Positions 10,996 to 22,000 of a stretch of DNA of 64,000 bases are shown here, piece by piece. Each line of letters starts with the position of its first letter. Position 1 is the stretch's first letter. The stretch spans positions 110,780,062-110,844,061 of the forward strand of contig NC_134367.1 in the NCBI RefSeq assembly GCF_035582795.1. The letters are read 5' to 3'. The notes beneath the pieces are model-generated. The model ran no database searches. It had not been told where the DNA came from and saw nothing but the letters and a program-made list of their open reading frames with translations. The DNA is from Mycteria americana (Eukaryota; Chordata; Aves; Ciconiiformes; Ciconiidae). The position numbers were made by a program, and so were the translations under genes.

Positions 10996-13900
10996 CTGAA
11001 AGCAAAAGGAAGATCATGTACACATAAAAAAAAGCATTGCAGCAAAAAAAAAAAGCAAAACACCCCATACATATGGCAGAATACTCTGCAAACCAATTCA
11101 GCTAATGATTGCAGACGTTCTTTCTTTCATAGATGAATTACTGAATTTATAGACTGCATTCATTCTTTCTCATCAAGACAAGTTATTTCCCAAAGTGACC
11201 ATCTTACCAATAAGATGACACACCTAGATACAAACTAATAACATTAAACAAGCAAAACATGAACTGAAACCTTTAAAATATAGATCAGACATTTGCGGAC
11301 TACTACTGGAACCTACAGTTCTTAAACTCAAAAGCTTCCACTCCTTTCCTATTTTCTTTTCCTCTTTAATACAATACTGAAATTGCCTTCCAGTATATTC
11401 CCAACGACTCACCCGTCTTAGTCAGCACTGGGAAATGAAGCACTGAGAAGTACATTGAGTCACCAAGACAATTACAGTTTAATTTTCCCAAGTCACCCCC
11501 CCCCTTTTTAAAAATATCTATTTATTTTGTCACTTCCCCTCAGCTTTGTACATTTCTGACATGCAACCACACACCACCACCATCCAGGATGCTTTAATCT
11601 TCTAGTATAGCAGACTGGGCTACTGTATTGGACTTGACACTTACTGGTTTCATATATGTAACAACATAGGAGAGGTTTGGATGCTATTTCACATAATAAA
11701 CAATCCACCCAGTCTTTACACCAGACAGCTTTATATACAAATGTTTAAAGTTGTCTAATCTAAATACAAAATTCTGTGTCATTTACCCAAGGTATTTCCA
11801 AAGCATTGTCACTAAAATACGTGAGCAACTCCAATGAGCAGAAAAGGAGAGCTTAGAAAGTTTATAGCAGCAGATCTGCAGTACCTGATAAATAAGCCTC
11901 TTAACTGCTTGGGAAAATTAAAAGTATCTCACCAACTTTATACCAACTAACATAAATTACTCAAAGTTAACTAGCGAGTAGGCACAGAACATATTAGACA
12001 GCTGAAAACTTAAATCACCAAGGATGAGATAACATGACAAAGAAATTAAATGATGATGTTATTTCCATTTCAACTGCAGAAAGTTTTTATGACTAAACAT
12101 CTACAGTTAAACAAGTTAAATATACCTCCATTTATGCTTCAGATGTGGAATTACAAAAGAGTATTGTCTCTGCTTTTTTCATGCACAGCAATGCAAAATA
12201 AATCTGACACACTGCAATATTAAAATTGTGTGGGTTTTACTTTTCAGAGCAGGAGACAGTGTGCCATTCCTAGAGAAATTAATCAAATTCTGTGCTCCTC
12301 AAGTTGAATACTCTGTGTCAAATGCCTTTAAGAAGCACAAATACCTAAATTAAACCCATTTCAAGTTTTAGAGGATCAGTTTCTTAAAGCTTACTCTGAC
12401 ATGCACAAAGCAAATGGACCAAAACATGCACCTGCACACACAAAATTTAAAATACCATTTTTATACGTAAAAATCATAAGTCACTGACATCATGATTTTT
12501 TTTTTTCAATTGCTTTATTTCACCACTTTGTTTTCTTACAATGTGTGGCAATAAAAAGGGTTCCTAGTAGTGAACAGAGTGATTTTAGTTCACAAGTTCC
12601 TTACATTCAGATTTTTCAAATCACTATTAGTCTTCTGTATCCCATCTGAAGGATACATAAAAATTCACAGCAATGGAATGACTCTTTCCTTTAAAGGTGA
12701 TACAATACCCATTTCTCTTCTTGAAAGGATAAATAAAACAGGTCTTGAGTTTGACAAAAATATTTCAAAGACTTAGCTGAGTGTAGGGGTGTGACTCCTG
12801 TGACTCCACTCAAAATACAGGAAGCATTTTCCTTCCGTTTCTCTAAGTATTCTACCTTTCTAATATGCCTTTATCTTTCCTATCAAGCGAGGGCAAAGGA
12901 AAAAATTAAAACGCGAATAGTGACAGCATGAAGGAAAATCAACAGACAGCAAGTGTGAATAAACAAGTATCAGTCAAAGTCTCCAACCAGAAGAATCCAC
13001 AAATACAAGAAATAAAAGCAATTGTGACAGATATGCCCATAAGGCACTTGGCCTCTCTCCATGTGTCATCCTTACTAATTTTGGATAATGTTATTTTTGT
13101 GTTGATTGTATTGTGGATTAAAAACCATTAACCCATCATAAGTTATTGTAAATGTGGAATCAACATCCAAAGGGGTATTTCTTTCAGGGTAAACACAATG
13201 GTCACCCTGTCAGTATTTTTAGAAGCTAACATAAAACAAACCCAAAACCAAGAGCAACACAAACACTAAGCTTGGTGACAAGAACAGATCCATTACATAG
13301 ACTAACCTTGCAAAGCATGCCATTTTGAAAAATATGCACCTGAACACTTAAAATGCAAACACATCACCTATCTAAAAACATAATTCATGTTACGACACCC
13401 AGAAAAACAGTAACCCAGAGTCACTGAAACCAAAATTTAAATAATTCAGAAGAGAGTGCGAGTGTAATTCTTACAAGCAAGTTAGAAGTCAAAGCAACAT
13501 ACAAATATATTACTTCTGGATATGGAATTATGCATTAATTGAAGTGTTGAGTCCCGAAGATACTGAACATTAAAATAAATGCATAAAGAAAATATGTTCA
13601 AAGACTTAAGACTGAAAAACCTGCCTAGTCATACAAGGCCTAAAATCTCCAATTATTTATATCACCCCAAAAAGCTGAAAGTAACCTCATCAAGTATCTA
13701 AATGAGAAAGAAACTTCCAGTAAGACTTGGGTCCCAACAGAAAGACAAAGTGAGATTCATTTGATGGTAGCACAAGGCTGTGAGAATTCAGACTAAAGTT
13801 ACAGCAGAATCTAATAAACCAACTGGTACCGGAACAGTTTTCTTCAGAATGCAGTGCATAAGAAAACATGTATTCTTGAAATAAATAAATACACATTTAA

Positions 13901-16124
13901 AAATTTAGAAAATGAAATTCTACAATCTGCATCATAGCAGTCAAAACGGATTAGATTATTTTTTTTAAGAAACTGCTAAAATAATGTAATCCTACTAGAA
14001 CATCTAACATTTAAAATAACCTCTACACTTAACTGCCTCATGGTAGATTTCAGTCAAAAGAGATAGCAGCCTACAGCTATCATTAGCTCTCAGTTTTGAT
14101 TGCTACAGGATTTCAATGAATCCATAAGGGTCCAGCTGAAGTGTTATAAAACTAGTCACCTTACATTAGTCTTTATATTACTGCTCACAATAGTAAAAAG
14201 TAGAAAAAAAGTTACAAAATGACTGCTAGTAAGGCAGCCTTCAAATGCTGCATTTGATCATGAGTATTCTAAATAAGCTAACAAGGAGCTTTTGCTTTTT
14301 CCTCTCATATAAGGTAGAGAAGTTACCTTTCAACTTGGGATCATTTCACACTCTTCCCCCCCCTGCTTTTTTCCCCCCAAGCTAAAAGCATAATATTCGC
14401 TTATAAGATCAATTCAGAAGGTACTTGCTGTGGATAAAGGCTGTTCTCTCCTTATGTAAGGATCCTGAATCCTGTAGGGTATACTCATTGTACACTGGAA
14501 AAAACAGAAGCACAACAGAACAAGGGAAAGCAATTTTCCATTGCTCTCAGGCTCATATCCCTTATATGCAGAAGTGGCGTGTACAAAGTCACCCAAGGTA
14601 ACTGTGTAACTTTTTTCCTATAGTTTTCACTTCCCATGTAAAAGGTGTGGGCGTCTATATTTATGTTCACACATACATAAAATGATCTGAAAAAAGCCAC
14701 TTATAGGCAGCTTTTATAGGCAGTGGGAGGGCTCTCTTAAATGAAGAAAAGCCAAAGAATTGTGAAACATTAAAGCATTTCTAAAGCTTAAGATCCTCCA
14801 ATTAGGGGGAAGAAAAATGCAAGAAGTACACTTACCCATTCACCCGCTCTCTACATTTAGAAACAGTGAAAATAACTTCCATTGGTTCAGAGAGCCAGTC
14901 AAGTTCCCTATTGCTATCCATAACCCCAGAAAGTGACACTACCACATCACACCAATTCCATCACGCTACTAGCAGAATTTTCAGAAGCAGTGGACAGGAA
15001 TTTCGGTTATTCACAAAACCAAAGGCTGAGGAAAAAAGAAAGATATTTTTGGCCCATGATTTCATCTTTAAAGTCAGCTAAGCATTCTTTGTTTGATATG
15101 TGTCAGTGATGAAGTCCTAGTGATCCTGCCCTCATGCAAATTACCAAACAAGTTGTAATATTAAATTAATGGCTCCAATGTAAAAAAGGTAGACCTTTTT
15201 TACTTTCACTAATGGGATACAAAGTATCTACCACTTGCCAAATCTACACAGTTCAAAGAGACAAGTACTTTCATGAACTGAGAGCAGATGCCACTGTGTC
15301 ATTAGTCGGCACCCTGACCACCGCTATCAACCTGCACTCTTGAGAGGACCTTTAGCAGAACAATCAATGCTAGCTTGTATTACCTAGCTAGTAAGGCTTG
15401 CTCACAGTGCGTTATTTTGACAGTACAAACCTTGATACAACTTCTTAGTCATACTGTGAAACATTTCCTGCCTGCATGCTTCTCCCAGCAAGTGCATGGA
15501 CAGACAGGAAACACAAGTAGTGTGGCTGTGTGCTATAATATATATTCCTAGAGCAGCATGCTCCCAAACTTCCACCTGTCTTTCAGTGTTGATTCTGGTA
15601 ACACTGAGCAACAGCTGTCAAAGAGCTGGCATTCAACAACTTAAATTTGACCAGTATCTGCACACAGAGCTGAAACCACCTGAAGCACTATTTGGTTCAT
15701 ATTTGTACTACCTAATCTTCCTACCTTCACAAGCAATAAATAACAAAAAAGTAACACAAAGAATTATTTATTAACATTTTTTAAAACTAACAGTCAGTGT
15801 TTTCTTGTCCCAGAGTGCATCTCTTGAAGACACAGGACTGTCAACGTTTGGGAAAGTCAGCAGGCACTTTCTATATACACATTGGACTGTGGGTATTTCA
15901 GGAGCCTCAGTGTTGCTTCAGCACCATCTACTGCATCTCAGATCTACAACAGAAAACAGCTGCTAGTTAAAGGAAAAAAACTATGACAGCCTCTCTTTCA
16001 CCATTTCACTGACTAAAAACATTTTCCTTTGTATGGTGAGCCAACAAGCACTCTCTCTCCCCCTTGAAAAAGGGGCCATGCATTCCCCTAGGCACAGTAA
16101 GACATTCTCTGGAATACTTACTCT

Positions 16125-16190
16125 GGAACCAGGCTTAAACTTCATCTTCCCATCTCAGGAACCGGGCTTAAGCTTCCTCTTCTCATCTCA
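16125..16190. repeat. 33-bp tandem duplication
   Basis: Two adjacent 33-base copies (16125-16157 and 16158-16190) beginning GGAACC and ending CATCTCA, differing at four positions by direct comparison. It lies in YPEL5 intron 1 and is probably a replication-slippage product. Confidence 0.9.
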
Positions 16191-16674
16191 GAGATGGACA
16201 AAAGAGGAAAAAGAATACTTAGCACAGCTACACAAGACTACACATTAAAGAATCACTGGGTAAGCAAAGAAATAAAACTTGCTTTTTACCTTCCCAGGTT
16301 TCTGCTGCTTACAAGTAGGGGTGCATCTGAAAATACACACGTGGTCAGTCTCTTAGGAGGTCTGAGATTCAGCCGTCTGCCACCGACTTCTGCGACTATT
16401 GAAGTAAGCAGGGCCCAACCTCTGGCCTCTGCCTACACACAGAATTGGTTATCAGAAAGCACCACACGTAGCTAAATGTGAAGGAAGAAAGTGAACTAGA
16501 ACAGTATGCTACGCTCATTAGAACCATCCAGCTACTGTAGAAAACTGTACAAGGAAGTTAATGCAGTCAAATGACTGAAGAGGCTTTGGCAAAGTAGTGA
16601 AAGCTGTGCCCAGATCCAGTGCACAGCACCTGCCCAGAACAGGGTCCCTCGCAGGATGAAACTGCATTTGTGCG

Positions 16675-16730
16675 AGTTACACTAGTCTAATTTTCTATTG
16701 CAAGTTACAGTAGTATAGTTTTCTATTGCA
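16675..16730. repeat. 28-bp tandem duplication
   Basis: Two adjacent 28-base copies (16675-16702 and 16703-16730), each starting AGTTACA and ending TTTTCTATTGCA, with three mismatches. It lies in YPEL5 intron 1. Confidence 0.9.
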
Positions 16731-16806
16731 AACTGGCTTTATTTCCAGGTAAGGCGAAAGCTTCGCACTGGGATACTGGCATCTAAATAAGTTAACATAA
16801 CATTAT

Positions 16807-16841
16807 ATTGGTGTATGCAATAATACAATTGGTGTATGCAA
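16807..16841. repeat. Direct repeat ATTGGTGTATGCAA, period 21
   Basis: The 14-base word ATTGGTGTATGCAA occurs at 16807-16820 and again at 16828-16841. It is the third short duplication within 750 bases of intron 1. Confidence 0.85.
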
Positions 16842-17710
16842 AAAGAGACCAGAGCCCTACAGATGGGTGCTTGTTTCTAATACAGCCCCCATACCTCAGC
16901 ATCTCCCCCACAGGAACTTACACCCTCACAATACTCTTGCTACATAACATATAGAAGTACTCATTTACAAATTGTATCAGACTCAGATTAATTTTCTTTC
17001 CCACTACTACACAAAGAGTCCAAAAGCAGCAACTATTCCTGTCTCCTTGTTTCTTTTTTCCTTCCTTTTTCCCCTTCCCTTCGAGAGGAAAAGGATCACC
17101 TTTTCCTCTCTTAATTCCTCAATTGTTTTTAAGAAAGCTGTATTTCCTGGTTTTGTAATAAATTTATTCTTATTTAATTAAGCAGATAAGACAACTTTTG
17201 CCTATTAATCTATCCTGCCACTTTCAGAAAGCTAAACTACTTCAGATTTTCTGTTTTGATTAATTTTAGTGCTGAAGTGATATAAATCTTCATCCAAAGA
17301 TACCACTGGTTTCATGAGTCATGGGGGGAGGAGGGGATCAAATAAACAAACTTTAAAGAAATGGTGAAGAGACAGTGATCATCCAAACTTCATACAAACT
17401 ACATCCACTGGCAGAAAGGTTGCCAATATGCTTAGTACATCACACCAAGAAATTCCTGTATCAACTAGGAAAACTCCTAAATTAAAGACTTGCTCTCTTT
17501 AATTTTGCCACAGTGTACAGGCAATTCCTCTATACATTTAACAAGATATTTTTAAGTTAAATCTTGCTTAAGGGAATTACATATTTCAGCAAGAGCGGAG
17601 CAACTCAAGATTTCAACATAGGTCAAATTATAGTAAACAAACATGAACCAATGACCTAACTTGGACAACACTACTTCAAGCTTGTGATGACTACCAGTAG
17701 AGGGAATGCT

Positions 17711-17751
17711 AAATATATACATATATATTGTATTTGTGTGCGTGTGTGTAC
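17711..17751. repeat. AT/TG-rich microsatellite
   Basis: A run of alternating purine and pyrimidine (ATATATACATATATATTG followed by TTTGTGTGCGTGTGTGTA). It is an impure dinucleotide repeat in YPEL5 intron 1. Confidence 0.75.
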
Positions 17752-18081
17752 AACTCTCAGTCTATCAGATGACAAGTAACAAATCTCATCTGTTCTTGTC
17801 ATCTTCTCTACTGGGCTTTGAGGTGCCATTTCTTTTGTCCTCACACACTTGGCAGCCACATCTGAAACTCACTCATCATTAAAATCTATATATAAACAAT
17901 TAGATCTGCATTCTGTAAGTTAAGTACTTCCACAACTACAGAAGTGAAAGTAGCAGATGACAGAAGCCTCCAAATAATATTTCTAAAGACTAACAACAGA
18001 AAAAGAGAGTAACACTTAAAAATGGACAGTTTCGTTTCTCACAAACATTACTTGAATTCAGCTATCCGGAACGAGTCTATA

Positions 18082-18147
18082 CATAACAGGTTATACATAG
18101 CTGTTATATAGTTATATATACAGCTATATATATAGCTATACAGCTGA
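18082..18147. repeat. TA-rich palindromic patch
   Basis: Repeated words of the type AGCTATA/TATAGCT. The core 18122-18137 (AGCTATATATATAGCT) is a perfect 16-base palindrome flanked by weaker inverted matches. It probably evolved as a simple repeat able to form a cruciform. Confidence 0.75.
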
Positions 18148-19144
18148 ACCAGCCGCATGAGGGAATCTTTACAACCATGGAGCAAGTTCCCTCACTTTCT
18201 GCCATCAGTCACAAACATTACTTAAGCTAATAGTTACTCTATTGCCATTCGTTGTTGACACCGAGTTGCTCTGCGACACCTACCACTTTGAGAAGAGCCA
18301 TGCCCTGCATTTCTCTCATGAGACTTGTGTACTTGCTTTGTTACTCCTTCAATCTAACCCTAACACCATGCTTATTGTTTAAAGAAGATAAATAATTTAT
18401 TAAATTCTGTATTAGTCCAAAACACAGCCGTTATTCTTAAATAAGCATGCTGGATTAATCTAATCTGTATCTGCTTGCACAGTACAGCCGAGGTCTGTAC
18501 ACAGAGTAACAAACGAACAGACAGATGACAGTCTTTGCATTCCTTTTTGCTTTGACTAGAACCTTTTCCAGAGCGAAAAAACGCTTGCCAAATACTTCAG
18601 TTCCCTGGGAATCTATACTTTCACAGGCAAAATCCAACCTAAGAGCTGACAGGCGAAGCTGGCTCATTGCTGAAAGAGCCGTGAGCACCTCGATAAGCAA
18701 ATACCAACTACCACTCGATTTCTGACAACCGGCTTCCCGTGGAAGAGTCACCTGTCGGGCAGGGACACGGGGTTTACTCAGGGCTGCTTCGGCGATGAGT
18801 AAGTCTTCGCGGAGCGGTAAACAAGTAGCACCTTCTAATTGGGAAGGGAGAAGAGAGGTGCCTCAAGGGGCACAGCTACCCACCGTCTGGCACCGCTGCT
18901 GCCCTAACCGCGCGGCGCAGCCGGCAGACCCCCGCTAACGACAGGGCGGGGGCCGGCGGGCGGTTCCGACCCACGCTCTGCCAACGGCGGGACCGGCGCC
19001 GGCCCTCACCGCAGGGCGGTTAACCCCCGCGTAACCCTTCACGGCCACGCCGGCCTGCGTCGCGCCCCGAGCCGCCCCCGGCGGAGGCGACGCGAAGCCC
19101 CGAGCGCCGGCCGCTGCCACCGGCTGGGCGCAGTGCCGCGCTGA

Positions 19145-19157
19145 GGGGGGGGGGGGG
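19145..19157 (+). repeat. Uninterrupted G13 run
   Basis: Thirteen consecutive G on the plus strand inside the CpG island, within intron 1 close to exon 1. It is C-rich in the YPEL5 transcript, so G-quadruplex potential lies on the non-template (opposite) strand. Length may vary between individuals or be a sequencing compromise. Confidence 0.85.
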
Positions 19158-19392
19158 CGGCCATCCCCACCCCCGGCCCACGCGTGCGCGGTGGGGCCGT
19201 GCGCGCCGCGGCCGTTGCCCCCGCGCCGCCGCTCCACACAAAGCCCCGCGCGGGGGCGGGCCCCAGCTGAGCGCCGTCACGGGGGCGCGCGCAGCCAACC
19301 GCCGCCGGCTCGGCCCCCGGCGCCGCCGCCGGGCGCTGCCGGCAGCGCAGGCAACTTGACAACAAACAGGAGGAAACAGCTGACGGGAGGCC

Positions 19393-19413
19393 CCGCCGCC
19401 GCCGCCGCCGCCG
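19393..19413. repeat. (CCG)7 trinucleotide repeat
   Basis: Seven pure CCG units on the plus strand, CGG in the YPEL5 sense direction, in intron 1 within the CpG island. Confidence 0.9.
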
Positions 19414-19979
19414 TGAGGGGCGCCCGGGCCCACCACCGCTCCCCCGGGCGGCCCCGCCACCCCACTCCCGCTCCCGCTCCCCCCCGGCCGTGCGGGGGAG
19501 GGGGAAACGACGCGACGGAGGGGCCCGGGCACGGCTCCTCGTTCCCCCGCCCGGGGCCCCGCACAGGAACCGGCCCGAAAAGTTGCCGCCGCCCCGCCGG
19601 GGAGGGGAGCCGGCGGCGGCGGTGCGGGGCCGGGGGAGGAAGTTGTGGCCGCGGCGGGGAGGGGGTGCTCGGTGCCGGCCCTGGGCGGAGGGCCGGGCAG
19701 GAAGGCCGGGCGGCGCTGGGAGACGCTGACGGAGGAGGGGACGGGGTGGGGGAAGGCCGGTGCTTTGTCGCGGCGCCGGGCCGCAGCGGGGCAGGCAGGG
19801 CCGGCGCTGACCCCTCCGCGCCGCCGGGCCGGAGCGGCTCGTCCGGGGCCCCGCCGCGGCCCGAGAGACACAGTGCCGCGGCCCGGAGAGGCGGTCGCTA
19901 CCTCCCTCCCCAGCCGCCGGCAGCCCGCCCCGGCCTCCCTGAGCGGCACGGAGCGCGGCGCGACCCCCCGCCCGGTTAC

Positions 19980-20060
19980 CTGGCGTAGGGGAGCGGCGGC
20001 GGCGGCGGCTCCGTGCCCGGTGTCTTCCCCCCGCCCTCCACAGCCCCGACGCTCCGGCTC
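19980..20060 (-). other. YPEL5: YPEL5 exon 1, non-coding (5' limit estimated)
   Basis: The 3' boundary is a strong consensus donor on the minus strand, CTACGCCAG then GTAACC, at 19980/19979. The exon contains a (CCG)5 run in the sense direction (19994-20008 on the plus strand as CGG). No ATG needs to be used here because the protein starts in exon 2. The 5' end is a guess from the GC boxes and CRE-like site just upstream. Other donors in the island (gtgagg at 19009, gtaagg at 20268) could define alternative first exons. Confidence 0.6.
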
Positions 20061-20098
20061 GTTGGCGCGGCTCCGCCTCCTCGTGGCCCCGCCTCACC

Positions 20099-20157
20099 GG
20101 ACGTCAATCACCGCCGCCGAGGCTCCGCCCCCTCCGCCTCCCGGGCCGCCCCGCCCC
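20099..20157 (-). promoter_or_regulatory. YPEL5: CRE-like site and GC boxes upstream of YPEL5 exon 1
   Basis: TGACGTCC on the minus strand (20099-20106) is one mismatch from a full CRE. CCGCCC GC boxes lie at about 20125-20130 and 20147-20157. No TATA box is seen, as expected for a CpG-island promoter. The assignment as core promoter is inferred from position relative to the exon 1 donor. Confidence 0.5.
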
Positions 20158-21383
20158 CAGTCGCCTCACGGCCATGCCCGGCGGGACGGCGGCGGGGTCC
20201 AGCGGTCCTCAGCGCCGCGGCTGCGGTCGGCGGGGAGCGGGGCCCGGGCGGCAACGCTCAGCCCTTACCCGCCCGCCAAGTCCCCTTTCCCAGGCGCCTG
20301 TCGGGCGCCGCCCCGAGCCCGGTGCCCTCCGCCCCCCCCATCTGCCTCCGAGGCCCGCTCCCCTCGCCGGCCCTGTCGGAAGGCTCTGTCAGAGGCGCCC
20401 ACCTCCTCGGCTGCGGGAGCCGAAAGCCAAAGCCATGCTGGGCATGCTGGCCAGCCCTCCCTGCACCCCAAGAACACACCGCCGTAGGCCTGGCTGGGAG
20501 GAAGGGGAGTCCTGTCTCCAGGCCTGCTCTCCTCCCCAGGCCCCTGTGTGCCTGGGGACTTGGCCTGCCCTGGCAGTGAGCTTCACCGTGCCACAGGCCC
20601 TGTGAGAGTGTGAGGCAGGGGAAGGCGGCGAGATGACTGTCAGCCGCATCCTCGCCGCAGTGAAGCTGTGACTGATACTGCTTGCAGTGTTTCAGGCCAC
20701 CCAAGTTGAAATCTTTGCATGACACCTTAAATACTGCCCATGGTGGCGATGAAAGATCAGGGAAGAAAGAGGCAAAGTGTTCGTGGCCCTTCTTGGCTAT
20801 CGGTTGCAAGCGTTATCAATTCCCTGCCAGTTTTAATGGCTCAGTGCTCGCACACAGATTGCATCCTTGGCAAATAAATAGCGGTCGTGGCCAAAATACA
20901 ATGAAAAAAAATCCTTTTGAGTTGTTGGTTATGAAAAAGACATGAAAAAGGGTGGGGTTTTCCATCTCCTGTGGGGCAAGCCATGCCATTTTAAGGATTT
21001 CTGTTCTAACAATATCACACCCGTGTTAGAGAAAGTGTATTTTTCATGTACGGTGATTCCTGGGTCTATCTGTGTGGTATCACCAGAGGAGCTGCAGTAA
21101 TTGCAGGCAGAAATGACTCGGCAGGGCTCTTCTGTCATTTCATATCAAAGGCAAAGAGACACCTCTGTGAACGTACGGCAGGCAGCACATACTTAAATGC
21201 CTAGCTGTTCTGCTTGTGTCTTCATGCGTGGACTCTTACTGTTAGAAATAGCTAGGTAGGGGAGTACACAACCGCCTGCATGAGGGTAGACAGTCAGTGA
21301 TGGGTCAACATTGATATGTCAAGAACTCCTGTTTGCTTTGGGCAGCCCTCCAAGGATTGAGATCTCTTCAGTGTGGTCAGCTC

Positions 21384-21445
21384 TGGCCTGATCCTGAACA
21401 GAGCTGAGCATTGATGTTTCTCATTGACCTGTCATCAAACCTCTC
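21384..21445. repeat. Old palindromic repeat fragment (GGCCTGATCCTGAA type)
   Basis: TGGCCTGATCCTGAACAGAG followed by CTGAGCA and TCTCATTGACCTGTCAT resembles a widespread old sauropsid repeat that carries CCTGATCC... and ...CCCATTGACTTCAATGGG blocks. The family name is not certain. Related fragments occur at 55.9, 59.4 and 62.6 kb. Confidence 0.45.
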
Positions 21446-21904
21446 TTTAGATCATGCAAAGGAAGTGAAAAGTGTCGGAGCAGTCTGTCAGACAGCAAAT
21501 GCCTCTTAGTTAATGGCATGGGGACAACAGGAGTACTAAGAATATTAGAAGGGAGCCATAAAGACCGTGCTTGGGGTCCCATTTACCACCAGCAAACGGA
21601 GGAAATAACTGGTCTAACATGCCCTCTTTGTTAACAGATTGACCTGAGCTGCTGCTGTGCTTTGCTGAGTAAGTGTGAGCTTTGTCTCTGGTGGATCTGC
21701 TCAGTCTCGTTACAGGAGCTATATGACGGTCCACGTCTTAATCATCTTTGCAAAGCCCCCATAGAGATCACTGTAAACAAAGCCAAAACAAGAGGGAAAA
21801 GAGAGGCAAAGCAACGGTGCTTCAGTCGGTGTCAGTGACCGGGTCTTATCCAAGGACCGACCTGTGAGCTCTCTGCTTAGCTCTGCTGCTGAGGCATCCG
21901 TACA

Positions 21905-22000
21905 TCCCTGGACAAGTCAGTTCTTTTTCCTCATTTTCCTCCCTGTAAAATGGAGAGAGCAATGCTACCTGCCTTACTGGGTGATTGCATGTTTGCTTAA
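21905..22000 (+). repeat. MIR-like SINE tail
   Basis: The order GACAAGTCAGTTCTTTTTCC, then CCTGTAAAATGGAGAGAGCA, then TGCTACCTGCCTTACTGGG follows the conserved core and tail of MIR SINEs (cf. CAAGTCACTT, CTCAGTTTCC, CTGTAAAATGG, ACCTACCTCA). The match is from memory of the consensus. A repeat search would confirm it. Confidence 0.6.

Larger units (their letters stand above)
10996..19979 (-). other. YPEL5: YPEL5 intron 1
   Basis: About 9 kb between the non-coding first exon and the start-codon exon. It is AT-rich through 11-18.7 kb with many A and T runs and no recognisable coding exon. It contains three short tandem duplications at 16.1-16.85 kb, an AT/TG microsatellite at 17.7 kb, a TA-rich palindromic patch at 18.1 kb and a pyrimidine-rich run near 17.04-17.08 kb. 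Its first kilobase (in transcription order) is the CpG island. Open frames inside are at most about 100 codons in the AT-rich part and look like noise. Confidence 0.8.
7040..20060 (-). other. YPEL5: YPEL5 transcription unit (approximate limits)
   Basis: Inferred three-exon gene read right to left. Exon 1 is non-coding and ends at 19980 within the CpG island. Exon 2 (10823-10995) carries the start codon. Exon 3 runs from 9181 through the stop at 8957 into the 3' UTR. The splice sites were read from the sequence: CCAG then gtaacc at the exon 1 donor, ctttcag at the exon 2 acceptor, AAG then gttggt at the exon 2 donor and tctatcag at the exon 3 acceptor. The transcription start is only an estimate. 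The 3' end is placed just past a polyadenylation hexamer at 7059-7064. The compact 13 kb span and the non-coding first exon in a CpG island fit the known organisation of vertebrate YPEL5. Confidence 0.85.
18890..20420. promoter_or_regulatory. YPEL5: CpG island covering the YPEL5 promoter and first exon
   Basis: An abrupt change from AT-rich sequence to about 1.5 kb of very GC-rich, CpG-dense sequence, ending equally sharply near 20.43 kb. It covers the predicted first exon and its donor. CpG depletion, typical of the rest of the window, is absent here, which implies a germline-unmethylated housekeeping-type promoter. Long open frames on both strands inside it are a by-product of few AT-rich stop codons. 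Bidirectional transcription is possible but no plus-strand gene could be identified. Confidence 0.92.

Noticed and set aside
16125-16841. CRISPR-like array
   Set aside because: Three unrelated duplications of two copies each without regular spacers, in a vertebrate intron.
19020-20097. Long minus-strand open frames (309 and 352 codons) in the CpG island
   Set aside because: Composition is Arg/Pro/Gly/Ala-rich in every frame on both strands, there is no family resemblance, and they overlap a non-coding first exon. Stop codons are simply rare at this GC content.
19191-20579. Plus-strand open frames (265, 280 and 188 codons) in and beside the CpG island
   Set aside because: Same compositional artefact. 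No exon partner or conserved domain was seen to support a divergent protein-coding gene.
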